Shown here: positions 42,908 to 55,800 of the stretch, one piece after another
Numbering within the stretch: the stretch's first letter is position 1
How the letters are laid out: every line of letters starts with the position of its first letter
From: Coniochaeta sp. PMI_546
Taxonomy: Eukaryota > Ascomycota > Sordariomycetes > Coniochaetales > Coniochaetaceae
Reading direction: 5' to 3'
NCBI GenBank assembly: GCA_021432605.1
Contig: MU271158.1
Location: forward strand, 248,001-312,000
DNA: 64,000 nt
Translations under genes and position numbers: made by a program
The notes under the pieces: generated by a model
Databases searched by the model: none
Seen by the model: the letters and a program-made list of their open reading frames with translations, nothing else
Told to the model about the DNA's origin: nothing

Positions 42908-43504
42908 GGGTTGGGCTTGTTGCTGTGGAATATGGATATGGATATGGCTGTGGCGGGACCGTTTGGGGAGGTCGTCGAGAGCTGGGCTGTGTTGATGTTG
43001 GGTTGATGTTGGAGCAGTGTTGAGTTATGGCGCTGTATTCTTGGATTGTGATATGGTGTTTGGAGCAGAGGTTTACGCACTTGGACGAACAGGCATAGGA
43101 GTACGGCAAGGACAGGGTAGCATTACATACAGCAATAGGATTGTTATCAATGGTCAACGGATACAATGACTCTCATGATGTCAGTCTGGGTGTCTTGTAT
43201 CACTGTATAACCGGGTGTAAATATACATATATGCGATGACTCCGAACTAGCAGAACGTGATAAAAACGTGCAAAGAATACAAGGAGAACGTAGACAAGCC
43301 GGTAGTAAAATCATGACCGAAGAGAAAAGCTGATAATGGTCCCCCATGGTATCATAATGCATTAACCCCCCCGCCTTGTATCCCCCGTCTTCCACCCGTC
43401 ACAAATCAGTCTTGAAGTCTGTCTGCAGATATCCTACCCATGTAAATTCGCATGTAGTCTTCCGCTGGGAGAAAACGATAGCCATGACGGGACGCCATCC
43501 GTCT
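42908..43504. other. Intergenic between convergent genes
   Basis: No gene recognised; holds the 3' ends of the BRCT gene and the Arg-Asp-repeat gene. Confidence 0.45.
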
Positions 43505-46245
43505 TCACAGCCCAGACGCCGCCTCGGTCAAGACACTCAGCAAGCTCGCCGCCGCGCCCCCGATGCCGACGGCCTTGAGCGTCTCGCGCCGCGCGCTCTT
43601 CTTGGCAGCCTTGTCCTCGTCGCTGTCCCGATCCCGATCCCGGTCCCTATCCCTATCCCGGTCTCTGTCCCGCGGCCTATCCTTCTTGCCGTCCCTCTCC
43701 CTGTCCCTCTCCCTCTCCCGGTCGCGGTGGCCGTCCCGGTCCCTATCCCGATGGTGGCGGTGGTGGTGCTCCCGCTCCCGATCGTAGTCCCTATCGCGAT
43801 CACGCTCCCGGTCTCGATCCCTATCCTCTCTCCGCGACCTATCCCGGTCCCTATCCCTATCCCGGCGATCCCTCTCTTTATCCCTATCATGCTCCCTCTC
43901 ACCCCTATGCCTGTGCCTGCGGTCCCCATCCCTCGACCTCCCAAGCTCGTCAGCCGACACCTCCCTCGGCCCATCAGCATCAAACCGCACATGATTCGTA
44001 TTCCGATTCTTCAGTATAGGCTTGGGCCCCACCGACGTAGGACTAAGTTTCTCCTCCTCCCCCCGGCCCTTGGGCGGCGGCACGATGACAGGTATGAACC
44101 TGGCCCCCGTGCTGCCCTCCCTCTCCCTCTCCCTCTCCCTCTTCTCCTCCTCGCGCCTCCTGCCGTCCCCCCCACGCCGGCGCCTACTACGCCCGTCATC
44201 CCTCTCGTCGTCGTCCGAGGTATCGCTCTCGTCCCAGAGGACCTCCTCCTCCGACCCGCTGCTCTCGGACTCCCTCCCCCTCCTCTGCCTGCGCTCCTGG
44301 TCGCGGTACGTCTCGTTCCGCCTGGGGCTGGTGTGCACGGGTGGCAGGGCCTCCTTCCTGTCGCGCCGCCCGACGACGTCCCTGTCCTGGCCGCGCCGGT
44401 CCCGGCTCCGGTCTTGACCCCGTCGGGCATTGCGGATCTCGGCGCTGGACCGCGCCCACTGCTCGATCTGCTCGCGGCCGATGACGCCCAGCACCGCGAC
44501 GAAGTCCGGTCGGGCCTCGTAGCGGACGTGGGCCTTTTCCAGGACCACTGGCGACACCAGGGTTCGCTTGATGCGGGTCCATTTCGCGTCCAGCGGGATC
44601 TCCTGGCCTTTGCTGTCGGGCGCCAGGCGGCTGTAGCGCTGGGGTAGGGTTGGGGCGGAGGAGGCGGCGGTTGGGGCGGAGCTGGGGAAGGTTAGGGTGG
44701 TGGGACTGCTTCCGTAGGCTGGTGGGGGGGTCATTGTTGAGGAGGTTGGGGAGAGGGCGGTGGAGTATTCTGGGGGGTAGGGTGGGACGACGGGGGGCAC
44801 GTAGCGTGGGGATGCGCCTAGTAGCTGCTGTGTGCCTGGGGAGGTTGAGAGGGGGTGGCCTGGTACCAAGGACGGCGGTGTCTCTCCGGCCATGATGGGG
44901 AGGGGTTGCGGGGCCGAGGGCAGGTATCTGCTGCCTGGTGTGTAGCTGTAGTGAGGTGGTTGAGCAGGTGGTGGTCCCAGGTGCATGCCGCTCATCCGCA
45001 CGACCATCAGCTCGGCGGCACGGTGGTCCATCGCCATCAGGTCTCGGGTCGAGATGACGGCCATCTCCTGGGATGCTTGTGAGTCGGTGTCTGACGAGTC
45101 CGATGGGTGGTGTTCGTAGCTGAGCCGGGACGATTGTTGGCTATATAGAGCTGGAGGCTGGGACCGGTTGTGATAGGGCTGCAGCGACTGGGGAACTCTG
45201 GGGTCGAGAGGCGGTGGCCCTGGAGGTGCGGCAGCCCGGGCAATCTTGACGTCTGGCGAGAACTTCTCGTTGTCAAAGCTGTGGAAGCTCTCCTTGGGGC
45301 TGACGGCCTCGAGGTCCGAGTAGGAAGCCGGGGTGATGCTCATAGGCGGCGGCGGCGGCGGTGCCTGCGCAGAAGCAGAAGCTGAACCGTTGCCCAGCAG
45401 GCCGCGGACTGAGGGCGGGGCCTCGTCGACGGGGACGTCATGGGAGTCGAGTTCGCGTATGTACGCCCTGAGTACCTCCTATTTTGCCTTGGTTAGCCTC
45501 ATTCGCCCCTCTGGGAAAAAATTTGCAGTGCGCTGGGGGATGCATGTCTCACCTTGTTGTTGCGTAACACGTCGCTGGAGAACCCAGCCCTCTCCAGCTC
45601 CGTGCTGAACTGCTGCCACAGGTCCTCGTCATCCTCGCTGCCCACCGCGCCCCGCCTGTGGAACAGCCGCGTGGCGATCTCGTCGACCTGGTCCTTGATG
45701 GCATCCAGCTGCTCCTCGTCCGTGTTCTGCAGCGCGCGGCGAGCCTTGACGGGGTTGTGCAGCTGCACCGTGTCCAGGAATATATCGATATTGGTCTTCT
45801 GATTCGCCAGCTTCGTCCTGATCAGCGCAATCATATCCTTCTCCCTCTCCTCCACCTCCTTGCTTCTCCTGCCGTTTCGACCGCGGCCGCCGTCCGTGGA
45901 GCTCGGTTCGGTGTCGTCTGCGCTGTCGCCACTGCCGCCGTATTTCTGCAGGATGGTCTCGAGCTGCTTCAGGGTGAAGTCGCAGTCCTCGACGATGGGC
46001 GCCAGCTGGCGCGCATACAGGCTGTTTCGATTGTCGCCGGTCGGAGAGGTGTTCAGCAGGCTGTCTGGGTCCTCCGCTTCCACTCTCAGGTGCTTCAGTA
46101 CCGTGTGCAGCCCGCGCACAACGGTCGCGATGTCGACGAAGTCATGGCCGGCTGTCCGGGCGCGCCGGTACAGCTGCCGCGCGAACGCGTCGAGGGACTC
46201 GATACTAGAGGCCGTAGGTGTAGTGCTACCGTTCGAGATTGTCAT
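43505..46245 (-). CDS. Hypothetical fungal protein with helical N-terminus and long Arg-Asp repeats
   Basis: Exons 46245-45553 and 45478-43505 (74 bp intron) give 888 residues. The N-terminal 240 residues are helical (SLDAFARQLYRRARTAGHDF, IDIFLDTVQLHNPVKARRAL) and resemble the helical heads of uncharacterised fungal scaffold proteins. The middle is Pro/Ser/Tyr-rich and disordered. A folded patch (LVSPVVLEKAHVRYEARPDF) lies near residue 490. The last 400 residues are dominated by Arg-Asp and Arg-Glu dipeptides, then end in an Ala/Gly hydrophobic tail (AVGIGGAAASLLSVLTEAAS). RD/RE repeats occur in splicing and RNA-granule proteins, but no RNA-binding domain is visible, so function stays open. 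In-frame ATG 46305 is a less likely start. Confidence 0.75.
43622..43905. repeat. Coding low-complexity repeat (Arg-Asp/Arg-Glu hexamers)
   Basis: Tandem near-hexamers of the CGGGAT/CGGGAC type on the minus strand encode Arg-Asp and Arg-Glu dipeptides. The antisense frame reads as artificial Pro-Ile/Pro-Val runs. Likely variable in length between strains. Confidence 0.75.
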
Positions 46246-49065
46246 GCCTAGCGTAAATCGTCCGGACGAAGTTGTATCTCGCCCCAGTGTCCGAGTGTTG
46301 TACAATGATTATTCGTAGAGCCCGCAGACTGTTTTCTATTGCTACTTGAGCACAAAGCCAAATCGGCCGCAGCAGGGTTGTTGGGGGCAAACAGGGCAAG
46401 TCGCGGCTTAAGATGGCGAGGCTGGGGCGTTGTGAGAGCCTGACGAAACGCTAGGTCGCCCGACAAACAGATCCGGTGATGTAGTTGGCGTAAAAAAGAC
46501 CCAAAGCCTTGATCAAAGAAGGCTAGGTACAGGGGCAAGACGGGCACGTTTTGTGTTCGTGCTGAGATTGTCGGAGCCAAATGCTCCTGTTCCTGTAACT
46601 GGGATAGAGAGGAAGTTCGGGTCAAAACAAGATCAGGACCAGGAAGTTGGGTTCATGCCAAGGATGGATGGAGGGTTGCTGTTGTACTATAGTAGTGTAA
46701 GCTGAGCAGTCGGGCTGGGTGGCCGACGAATCGGGGAGCAGTGTACATTCCAGAAGCGTATTCGAGACAAGATATGGTCATCAAGATGTGCCTTTCGTCA
46801 TTGAGCTGGGTGACTAATACTCTCTGTGTTTTGGAGCAAGGGAGAGGCAAAACGTCTTCGTTTAGTGAGCGTGTCCTCGTTGCTCGTTCCTCGTTATTCC
46901 CTGTCTGCGTCCTCCGCATAACCGTGTAATAGGAGAGTCTCTGACTTGTCTCATTCTCGACTCCCCAACGAGTCTACCGAGTCCCAAAGTCACATCAAGT
47001 CGACCGGCAGCGAGCCAGGCTGTGCCCAAACAGCCATGACAGGTAAAGCCCACTGCAATGGAGCCATGCTTTTGGAGGGGTTGTCCGCCCCCCCCTGCCA
47101 AAGTGACGTATTAGCAGTCACCATAGCATCATAACTGCGCCCTTGTGAAGGGACAGAATCGACAGGGCTGGCCAATGACCGGCGTCAGGAAAACCCCATG
47201 TTTTCCACGGTGCTTAGCGAGTCCAATCGCAGGTGCAGATCTCGCGGAGCCAGCACTACTGTGACACTAGAAGCACTGAAAAGGTCCAAGCCGACAGAAG
47301 GCCAGAGCTTCTCTCAGACTGCGCCACGGGCCTTGGATGAACACCGTTCGCTCATGACCGGCCGGCCCGCAATGCTGAGATTTTTAGTGCGGATGGGTCG
47401 AGAACGGACACGAGCTTGCATATCCGTATTGTTGAAGGATATGTCCGAGTGAGGAGGACCAGTTTTGCCCAGCGTGGATAACCGGCAGTCTGTAATCACG
47501 AGAACGAAGGTAGTCTCTGGGAATCAGTTCGTACTGTGTGCTTATTGCGGTTACTGAAGCTGTGAGACACCCGGTCGGCCGCCTCGCGACTCGATGAGAT
47601 CAGCAAAGGGCGCCTTGCTATATGGAGACACCGACGGCACAAGTAACTGTGCTGACATGGACCGGCATCTCGCCTCAGTCCTCGTGTGTAGTCTGGTAGT
47701 ATCCATCCCAACTCTTTTCTGTTGGGAAACGGTAATGCGATGCAAAGCAAAAGGGGTCAAACACGAAAAGACCAATATCCACTGCGAAACTCGAATATGC
47801 ATGGTACGACAATGGGACATGAGGCTGTGGAGATTGGCGGTGGCACAAGACGGCGTTACCTGCCACCTCTCGCTGCTGGTCTGAGCAGTGACACTGGCCA
47901 CTGAGCAAATAGACGGGCATGATACATGTGTAGAGCTGGTAGATGTGGTGAATCTTGCGGCTGATCAGCGCTAACGCATGTCGTGCACTCCCAAACATGT
48001 CGTGCCGTAGTCGCTGCGCTGGGCAGCAACCTTGTCCCCAATTGATTGGATGCCATCAGCCATCCACCGGGTAGATCCCAGGCAGCAACCGCTTCATCAC
48101 TACTGGGGAAAAGAAATGCAGCTTTGTTGCTTTGGGAATGGCTCGCGCAGTTAACCGGCCTTAGACAGTTCAGCCACTCGGCCGCCGGATACCGCGGGTC
48201 GGTCTTGCAAGCCGATCGACCAGATGGACTGATGGTGAGGGAGAGCTATCGTGGATCGGTGAGGTTTTGTCTTTGGTGTCGTGGATTGAGCCAAGCTGGA
48301 GTCAAAGCTGGAGCCTGGACGTTGAACCGGGCAACTTCCACCTGTTGGAATCACGAGTGATGAAACTCGAATGATGAGGCCTACTAGCAGAACTCTAAAT
48401 TCCCTGTAAAAGATGTCTCAGACCGAGTGTAACCGATGAGAAGTCGGGACTATCGAGGGAAAGGCTCGAAACTGACCGACGAGTCGTCTACCTTTGAGCA
48501 TACACGTGTAGAGAAGCAAGGCAAGGTAAGCCAAGCTAAGCCATGGTAACATGCGGCTCTGCCGTCTCCGACTTGATTCCAACACTCCGGTTACATGAAA
48601 AAGGTCGAACTCTGGTGGTCCCAGTCGCCAGTAGAGCCAAGACCAGGGATGCGGCTCTGCAAACCACCAACAACAGACCTATCAAATTACCCGAGGAAGA
48701 AGGGCGGGAGACTGACCTCGAGTCCGAAGTGGTTGTATCAACAGACAGAGACTCGCTCGTTGTCAACCCTCTCTTCGCCCTGATGCAGATACTCCATCAG
48801 CACACTCACTCTCTCCGATCGGTTTCTCTGGCGGAGGCGATATGACTCGACATTTCCAGGCTGCCGTCACCAAGACTTTCTACGAGTTTCAACTTCTGGC
48901 CTGTACACTGCCACAGAAGCTCAGATGCACGCCTCGTCCGAAATCAACTGAAAGTATAGTAGCATGTTGGGTATACTGCTTTTCCACTCCCTACCCTACC
49001 CTAGTGACAAATGCTGCAAAAAACCAGCAATCACACAAACCAAACCCAACCCTAACAAACCCTAC
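46246..49065. other. Gene-poor interval, about 2.8 kb
   Basis: Between the start of the Arg-Asp-repeat gene and the 3' end of Utp8. All frames are short and featureless; none has a good domain or splice context. A tRNA A-box-like sequence on the minus strand at about 48173-48186 has no partner B-box. GGTAAG-type repeats occur at 48520-48545. Confidence 0.5.
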
Positions 49066-52000
49066 CTACACCACAATCCTCTCCAGCGAATAAGCCCCAA
49101 CCCTCTGACTCACAAGATGCCCTATCTCCCTCTTACTCCTCGTGACAATCTCCCCGCCCGAAACGACCTTGGTAGCCGACACCCTCTGTCTCGCCCCCAG
49201 CCCAAGCGGCAACATCTGCATCTCCGCCGCCGACCCGGACAAAGTAAGCGGCTTGATCCTCCTGCCCGTCCCGCCCGGCGTCCCGCCCGCCTTATACGGC
49301 GTCCCCGCCCCCTTATGCGGCGTCCCCTTGCCACCGCCGCCGCCGCCGCTCGGCATCTTCGCATACGCCCCCGAGTAGTAAGGGCCCGCCTCGGCCATCA
49401 GCAGGCTCTGCTGGACGGCAGTGCCGTACTTGACCGTCTCGGTGAGCAGACCCCGCAGGTAGACGGCCTCCTGGATGCCCTCCAGGGCCGCGCTGACCTC
49501 GAGCTTGAGCCCGGCCAGGAAGTCGGCCGAGTCGAGGTGGTCCCCGGTCCGCGACAGCAGGGCGTCGTTGATCATCCACCCGCCCGCACCGACCGAGTCG
49601 ATGCACCGGCAGAGCAGGTCGGCGATCAGCCGGATGCTGCCGTCGGGAGGCGGGGGTTCCTGCTCGTCCTCGCCCTCGCCGTCGGGCAGCAGGGAGGATG
49701 TGGATGTGGATGTGTCCAGGTAGCGGGCCGTCCAGCCGCCCTTGACGAGCTCGACGCGCAGGACGTGGATGAGGGAGAGGGTCTCCTCGGGCCGGAACAG
49801 GCGGCGGATGGCCTGGACGGTGGAGATGGGCGGGCAGCTGCCGAGGAGGTCGAAGGCGACCGTCAGGCCCCTGGCGCGGGTGCTCGAGTCGTCTAGCAGA
49901 TGGTACTCTGTCACCTCCAGGTCTTCCTCTAGCTTGTCTAGCTTCATCCCGAGGGCTTCCTCCTCGTTGGCCTCTCCCGCGTTTTCCGTCTCGCCGAATC
50001 CGATTAGTTTCTGGGACAGCTTGGTCGGGTCCTGGACGAGATCGAGGCTGCGCATGATCAACCGGATGCTGGCGAGGAGCTCGACGGCAGCAGGCTTGGT
50101 GGTGGTCATGTACTCAACCAGTAGTTCCAGGGTAGGATCCAGGCTGGCAATAAGCTCGGGGATCTGCTCGGCCAGAACCGCGTCGACCTCGTGGATCTCG
50201 CGAGCTTCACTGCTGAAGGCCGACTTGACGTTCGAGACCGATAGGTAACCAGAGCTGATGAGGTAGTCTGCCACGAGGCTCCCGGGAAGCTGACACGACA
50301 GTTGTGGTTTTGCCAGGCCGTCCGCATGGTTACTAGCCAGGGCGAACGCGCGTGTGATGGCAAAGAGCACCCATCGTCTATCAACCTGTGGTTTCTCTAC
50401 CGTAGTGTCTAGCTCCATCGCATCGCCGGTGTCTGCCTCCGGCTCAGAAGAAACTCCGTTTGGTCCCTTTGCCGAAGCGAGGTTGACGCCGAGCTTGGTC
50501 GTAATCAGCTCCTCGAACGCAGTCATGTCCTTGCTCTGGAGAAACTCATCCGCCTTCGCAGTGTCCTCGGCCCAGTTCCTCCAGTAGGCCTCCGAAAGCG
50601 ATCCCGGGACGTAGCTTGCAAAGATATCAGGTGTGTGGTCCGGAACTGCCCATTTGTGGTCGTCCGTGGCATGCGACAATCCGCGGCCGATGGAGTCTAT
50701 GAGCAGGCCCTCCGCCCTCCTCTTCCTTTTCCTTGTCTTGGGAGCCTCCAGCTGGGCCGCGAAGAGGGAGGACCCACGGATCCCTATGGCAACTTCCAGC
50801 CTGGGGAAATAGGTGATGAGCTGGTAGGGTGCAGAACTGCCTTCGGTTTTGGCAGCATTGGGAACGTCCGTGCTGAGGTCGAGCGGTGTAGAGGCTTGAA
50901 CGGAGCGGTAGCCGGGGTTGTAGATGCTGAGGGAGGACGCCGTAGCCGTAAGCACAGAAGTGTCCGACAGCCGGAGGAAAGACGAAGCATTAGGGACCGG
51001 CAGCGTGTAGGAGAGTCTCGGTGCACCATCCTCGACCCGATATGTGTAGACATTGTTCCCGCGGAGTTCCTGGAGTGAGCCTGAGCCCACGTGAAGCTGG
51101 TAGCTGACAGGAGCCGTAACGGCTTCGGAGGGAGTCGGCAAGATCGCCGTCGAAACCTGGAAGATCCTTCCTTGAGAGGAGCCCAATGACTGAAGAGCTG
51201 GGCTGTCGTGAACTGCCAGTACGACCAGCTCTCGTTGACCCTGTGAAGAGGTTATCAGGACGAGGACATCGGGGTCGAAGCTCTCGCGAGACACTTTCTG
51301 GTTGAAGAGACCGGCCAACAGGTCAGCCTTGCCCTGGAAGAATCCCTCGATGACCTCTGTTGCAGGAGCGGACTGCGCGAACTCCACGGTACAGTCAGAT
51401 TTTGCCGCGCTAGAGGCACTGACGAGATATGCTGAAGATGATGCGCGCCATTTCTCCGCCAAGGTTTCTCGGTCGAGACAGACGACGGTACCGTTGCTTG
51501 TAACGGCCAGCAGGTTGAAGCTCGGCTGCTCAGCTACCGAAGCATCCAATGCTGACGAGGAAATCGGTGTGGAGATTGGAGTCGTCGTGAGGTAAACCAC
51601 GGGGCTGTCGACTTGCAGCGCAACGAAGTTCGAGGTAGAAGTAGTAACGCCAGCCTTTTCAACAACATCCTTGTACAAGGTCACCCGCCGTTTCGAGGTC
51701 TGGGTTTCCTCCGTGGTGGCATATGTATACCGGACAATCTGGTCGTTGTTCGCCTTCCACCGAATAGAGCAGGGTGCGCAGGTGAAGAAGTATTGAGGCG
51801 GGATCGGATACGATGTGATGAGGCGTGATGCGGGCACCTGGAACAGCATTGTAAGTTGGCAGTGCATATACGATAGGAATAAATAGCTGTCTCACATCAT
51901 AGAGGTTCACAGCGTCGCCGTCAATTCCAATCGCAAGCTCTGACCGCCTTGTTCTCTTCTTCGGCCCAGGCCGCTGGCCAAACACAACACCGACGGTGCA

Positions 52001-52084
52001 TTTCCCTGGTGTATCTGGCCGTTGCAAGGGGGTAGGCAATGTCGCCAGCACATATGGCTTCTGGATATGGAAGTTTGAAGCCAT
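49066..52084 (-). CDS. UTP8: Utp8, t-UTP subunit of the small-subunit processome
   Basis: Exons 52084-51896 and 51837-49066 (58 bp intron) give 986 residues. The N-terminus (MASNFHIQKPYVLATLPTPL) and following strands (AIGIDGDAVNLYDVPASRLI across the junction; FFTCAPCSIRWK) match the Utp8 beta-propeller, which fills about residues 1-400. A basic KTRKRKRR signal near residue 425 fits nucleolar location. The C-terminal half is helical, with a Gly-rich linker (MPSGGGGGGKGTPHKG) shortly before the end. By family it is part of the t-UTP complex that binds nascent 35S pre-rRNA and is needed for 18S rRNA. Fungal Utp8 is poorly conserved, so the call rests on overall layout and N-terminal likeness. 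Confidence 0.8.
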
Positions 52085-52862
52085 TGCGAGGTCGAATAGC
52101 GCCTGGAGAGTGGCTGCCAAAAAGATGTGCTGCGACTTCAGAATGCGCCTTCCTTTGAGCATCCAACAAGCTTTCTCGAAAAGGAACATGGAAAGCCTTA
52201 TCGAACAAAAAAAAGTTCGTCCTTATCGAGAGCCGAAGAATAGCCGCAGCGGTACATTTGGACAAGTAGACGATGGTGGGGGTGAAAACGCGGTGCACCG
52301 TGCGGGTTGAGTGGATCAAGACCGACCCCCTGTAAGTCTATGATGGAAGGCGCGACACGGCCATTACAGCGCAATGGCTCTTTAGCTTTAGACGCGCTGA
52401 CGCGACGAGTCGTTCCTTCGTTTCGAGACTCAAGACTCGAGACAAGCCTCGCACCTGCCGTTCAAATCTGCCTTTGAAGTTGAACCTTCATTCTCGCCAA
52501 CTCGCTTGACCGGAAGGGCCAATTACTGCTCAACTTCTTTTTGGCACGACCGAGAACCCTTTGGTCTTCGTTATCGTCATCTCTCTGTTCTCCTCAAGAT
52601 ATCTTCATCGTGGAGTGGAGGTTTTGCTGCTTCCGCCGTGCAACAGCAATGAGAGGCATTGGTCTCCCTTTGGAGCGACTATGATTCAAAGTGAGCTCGA
52701 CATTTCTGTCCTGAGCGTGACTGTTTGTTGAGGGATTGGCGCGACTCTCACCCGAGATCGACTTGCCTTTGCCATGATGCCGTGAAAGGCGGTGCGAATC
52801 AGTCTGCGTACTGCACACTTGACTGACATTATCACCACAGGCTCCCCGCCAATCCAATATCC
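52085..52862. other. Divergent promoter of Utp8 and Elg1-like genes
   Basis: About 780 bp between two start codons. No further gene recognised; a TATA-like element is not clear on either side. Confidence 0.45.
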
Positions 52863-55800
52863 ATGGGCTCCTTAGCCGTGCTCCCCATGGCCGACCACGC
52901 TGCACTGTCGGCCCCTGGCGGCATACGAGCAGTACATCCCTTCTTCACAGCAAATCGAGCTGCTCCGTCGGACGCGACCGAAGACACCTCACAGAGTAGC
53001 AGCGCTCTCAATTCGATGAGCACCCCGGCGATGTCTCTTGACGGCGCCAATGATTACAGGTCACAAGATGATGGCAAGCCAAAGAAGGCCAGCAAGCAGA
53101 GGAAGCGAGCAAAGGCGGATACTGGAGTGCCTGAGGAAAGCGAGAAGCCGAGACCGAAGAAGAGGGCCAAGGCTGTTTCGAGTGGAAATATCGTGAACCA
53201 TTTCGGAAGCGCGGACGGATTGAACATCTTAGCAGCAGGTCAGGATGCCAAGAACACGGCACCGGAATGTGCAACTTCAGACGATCATAGGCTGCAAGAG
53301 AGGACTACACCCCCAGAGCCACTTTCTCACACCGCACCATCTGCACTAAACACAGACAACACGTCAAAGCCAAAGAAGGTCATGAAGTTCAACCCCAAGA
53401 CTGGAACAATTGGATCACCACCAAAGCCCAAAGCGTCGAAGGTTGTTCAGGATCCGGAGACTCCGGGACAAACAGCATCTGCAGTCCCTCCGAACAGCTC
53501 CTCCAAACTGGTTAGGATCCAGTATGGCGGTGACGATACTTCTAGGAAACGTATCGGTGAGAAGGTCGATGCCATTCTGAAAGGTCCGCCGAAGACGAAG
53601 TCGCCACGCACGCCTCGGAAGAAGAACACTCAACGTTCCGATCCATCACCAAGAATCAAGAAGTCGCCTGCCAAGATCACACATCCGTTCTTTGCAGGAA
53701 AGAGCAAACTCCGCAGGCCCTCGGATGCCACGGTCGACTTGCTGCCCAGTGCCCCTCAGCCATCTCGACCGAAGCGAAACACCATACAGAGCTCTACGCC
53801 TTGCTCACCAAAGAAGGACCGCACCGGCCCGAGCAACAACAACACCAGGCCCATGCCCCAATTCAGTGTCAAGTCTATGGGCTTGAAGTTTCCGGGGTCG
53901 AAGCTTCCGGCTTGGCCGTGGAAGGACATGGTCCACATACGAGGAGATACTCCTGACCTTGCTATCGACCAACAGACTCCCCAACATTCTATACCGTCAC
54001 GGAAGTCAAAAGGACATGCCGTGCGCTTGTCACCCCGTGAGTCTCTGATAGATCGAGTTACTCAGCGCATGAACGTGCCGGCACACGCAGAAGCTGTCAG
54101 GAGCGCCAATTCTGACGACTTCCTTCCTCCTCCCCCGGAGCTGCGTCTGCCGATCAAGCATTTTGAGAGCGGAAGCAAGCTGCAGCTTCGCGTTTTGCCT
54201 GAGCTGACGTGTTCGTCAAAGCTCCTGGCCAACGGCATCGCAAAGGGCTCCAAGAAGAGGTCAGACCGCAAGGACAGGGTGGCGGACGACAACGGAGTCG
54301 CGACACACCCCCGTGAACTCGTCCGGCTCTTTAACCTCATACGAACTTCGCTCTCCGCTTTCGACCGAGCTGATTGCGACAACGCCTGCTGGGCCCAGAA
54401 ATATGCACCTGTATGTGCCGCGGAGATCATTCAACCTGGCCAAGAAGCATTCTTTCTCAAAGAATGGCTGCAAGCACTGGTGGTGCAGTCGGTTGACACG
54501 GGCTCTGTTCCTGGAGGTGACGACAAAGCCGGGAAGGACAAGGATGGGAAGGCCAGCGTGGCACCTCCGAAGAAGAGGGGGAGAAAGAGGAAGAAGCTCG
54601 ATGACTTTATCGTATCTAGCGACGAAGACGCCAGCTACATGGACGAGATCTCGGACAACGAACACGACTGGACTCCTAGTGGGAAGTTTGGCATTGTGAA
54701 GAAGACCGTCATCCGAGCCGGAGGCGTGAAGGCCAAGGAGCTGAAGGATTCTAGCCGCCTGGCCAACGCCATCGTCATCAGTGGACCTCATGGCTGCGGA
54801 AAGACAGCCGCCGTCTACGCTGTTGCAAAAGAGTTGGGCTTTGAGGTGTTCGAGATCAACTCGAGCAGTCGGAGGAGCGGCAAAGACGTAGACGACAAGA
54901 TCGGCGATATGCTTAAGCACCACCACGTCAGCCACGAGAAGGGATCTCACGAGAAAACTGCTGCGAAGGAGGGAGACGCAGAGGCACAGCACGCAGAGGA
55001 AGAACTAGCGAAAGATATCGCCTCTGGCAAGCAGAAGACCATGCAGTCGTTCTTTACGAAGAAGACGGCTCCGGCGAAGAAGGTTATCAAAGACCCCGTG
55101 ACAATTTCCAAGACACCTGCCCCAAAGGAGGCGAAGAAGGATAATCCCAAAGGACAGAAGCAGTCTCTGATCCTGCTAGACGAGGTCGACATTCTCTATG
55201 ATGAGGATAAGCAGTTCTGGACGAAAGTCATTGAGCTCATTGTCAAGTCCAAACGGCCTTTCGTCATGACCTGCAATGACGAGACTCTGGTGCCGTTACA
55301 CAACCTTAATCTGCACGGCATCTTTCGGTTGAGCCCGCCGCCAACCGATCTGGCCGTTGACCGGCTGTTGTTGGTCGCTGCCAACGAGGGCCATGCCTTG
55401 CGGCGCGAGCCTGTCGAGGCTCTCTACGTGGCTCGAAATCACGACCTCCGAGCAGCTACGATGGAGCTCAACTACTGGTGCCAAATTGGGATCGGCGACC
55501 GTCGGGGTGGTTTCGACTGGTTCTACCCGCGCTGGCCGAAGGGGGTCGACCTGGACGAGAACAACGAGGTCGTCCGTGTGGTCAGCGAGGACACCTACCA
55601 GCTCGGTATGGGCTGGCTGGGCCGCGATATGATCGTCGACAAGCAGAGCCCTATCGAGGAGATGATCCTCCAACAATCGTGGGATCTCTGGAGCCTTGAC
55701 GCCGGGCATTGGCAGGACTCCGCTAATTTCTCGACCTGGGCGAACGGTCTCAACGAGGCTACGGCTGAGCGTAGTGATCGGCTAGTCGCTCTAGGCATGT

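Noticed and set aside
41896-43080. 394-codon minus-strand frame opposite the BRCT gene
   Set aside because: Shadow of the disordered Ala/Pro/Gly-rich tail of the BRCT protein; no start context or domain.
43376-44647. 423-codon plus-strand frame with Pro-Ile/Pro-Val repeats
   Set aside because: Antisense reading of the Arg-Asp hexamer repeats; the minus-strand frame is longer, spliced and has a normal N-terminus.
48173-48186. tRNA A-box-like GGCCGAGTGG on the minus strand
   Set aside because: No matching B-box (GGTTCGANTCC type) within 100 bp downstream and no cloverleaf; probably chance, at most a very old tRNA-derived scrap.
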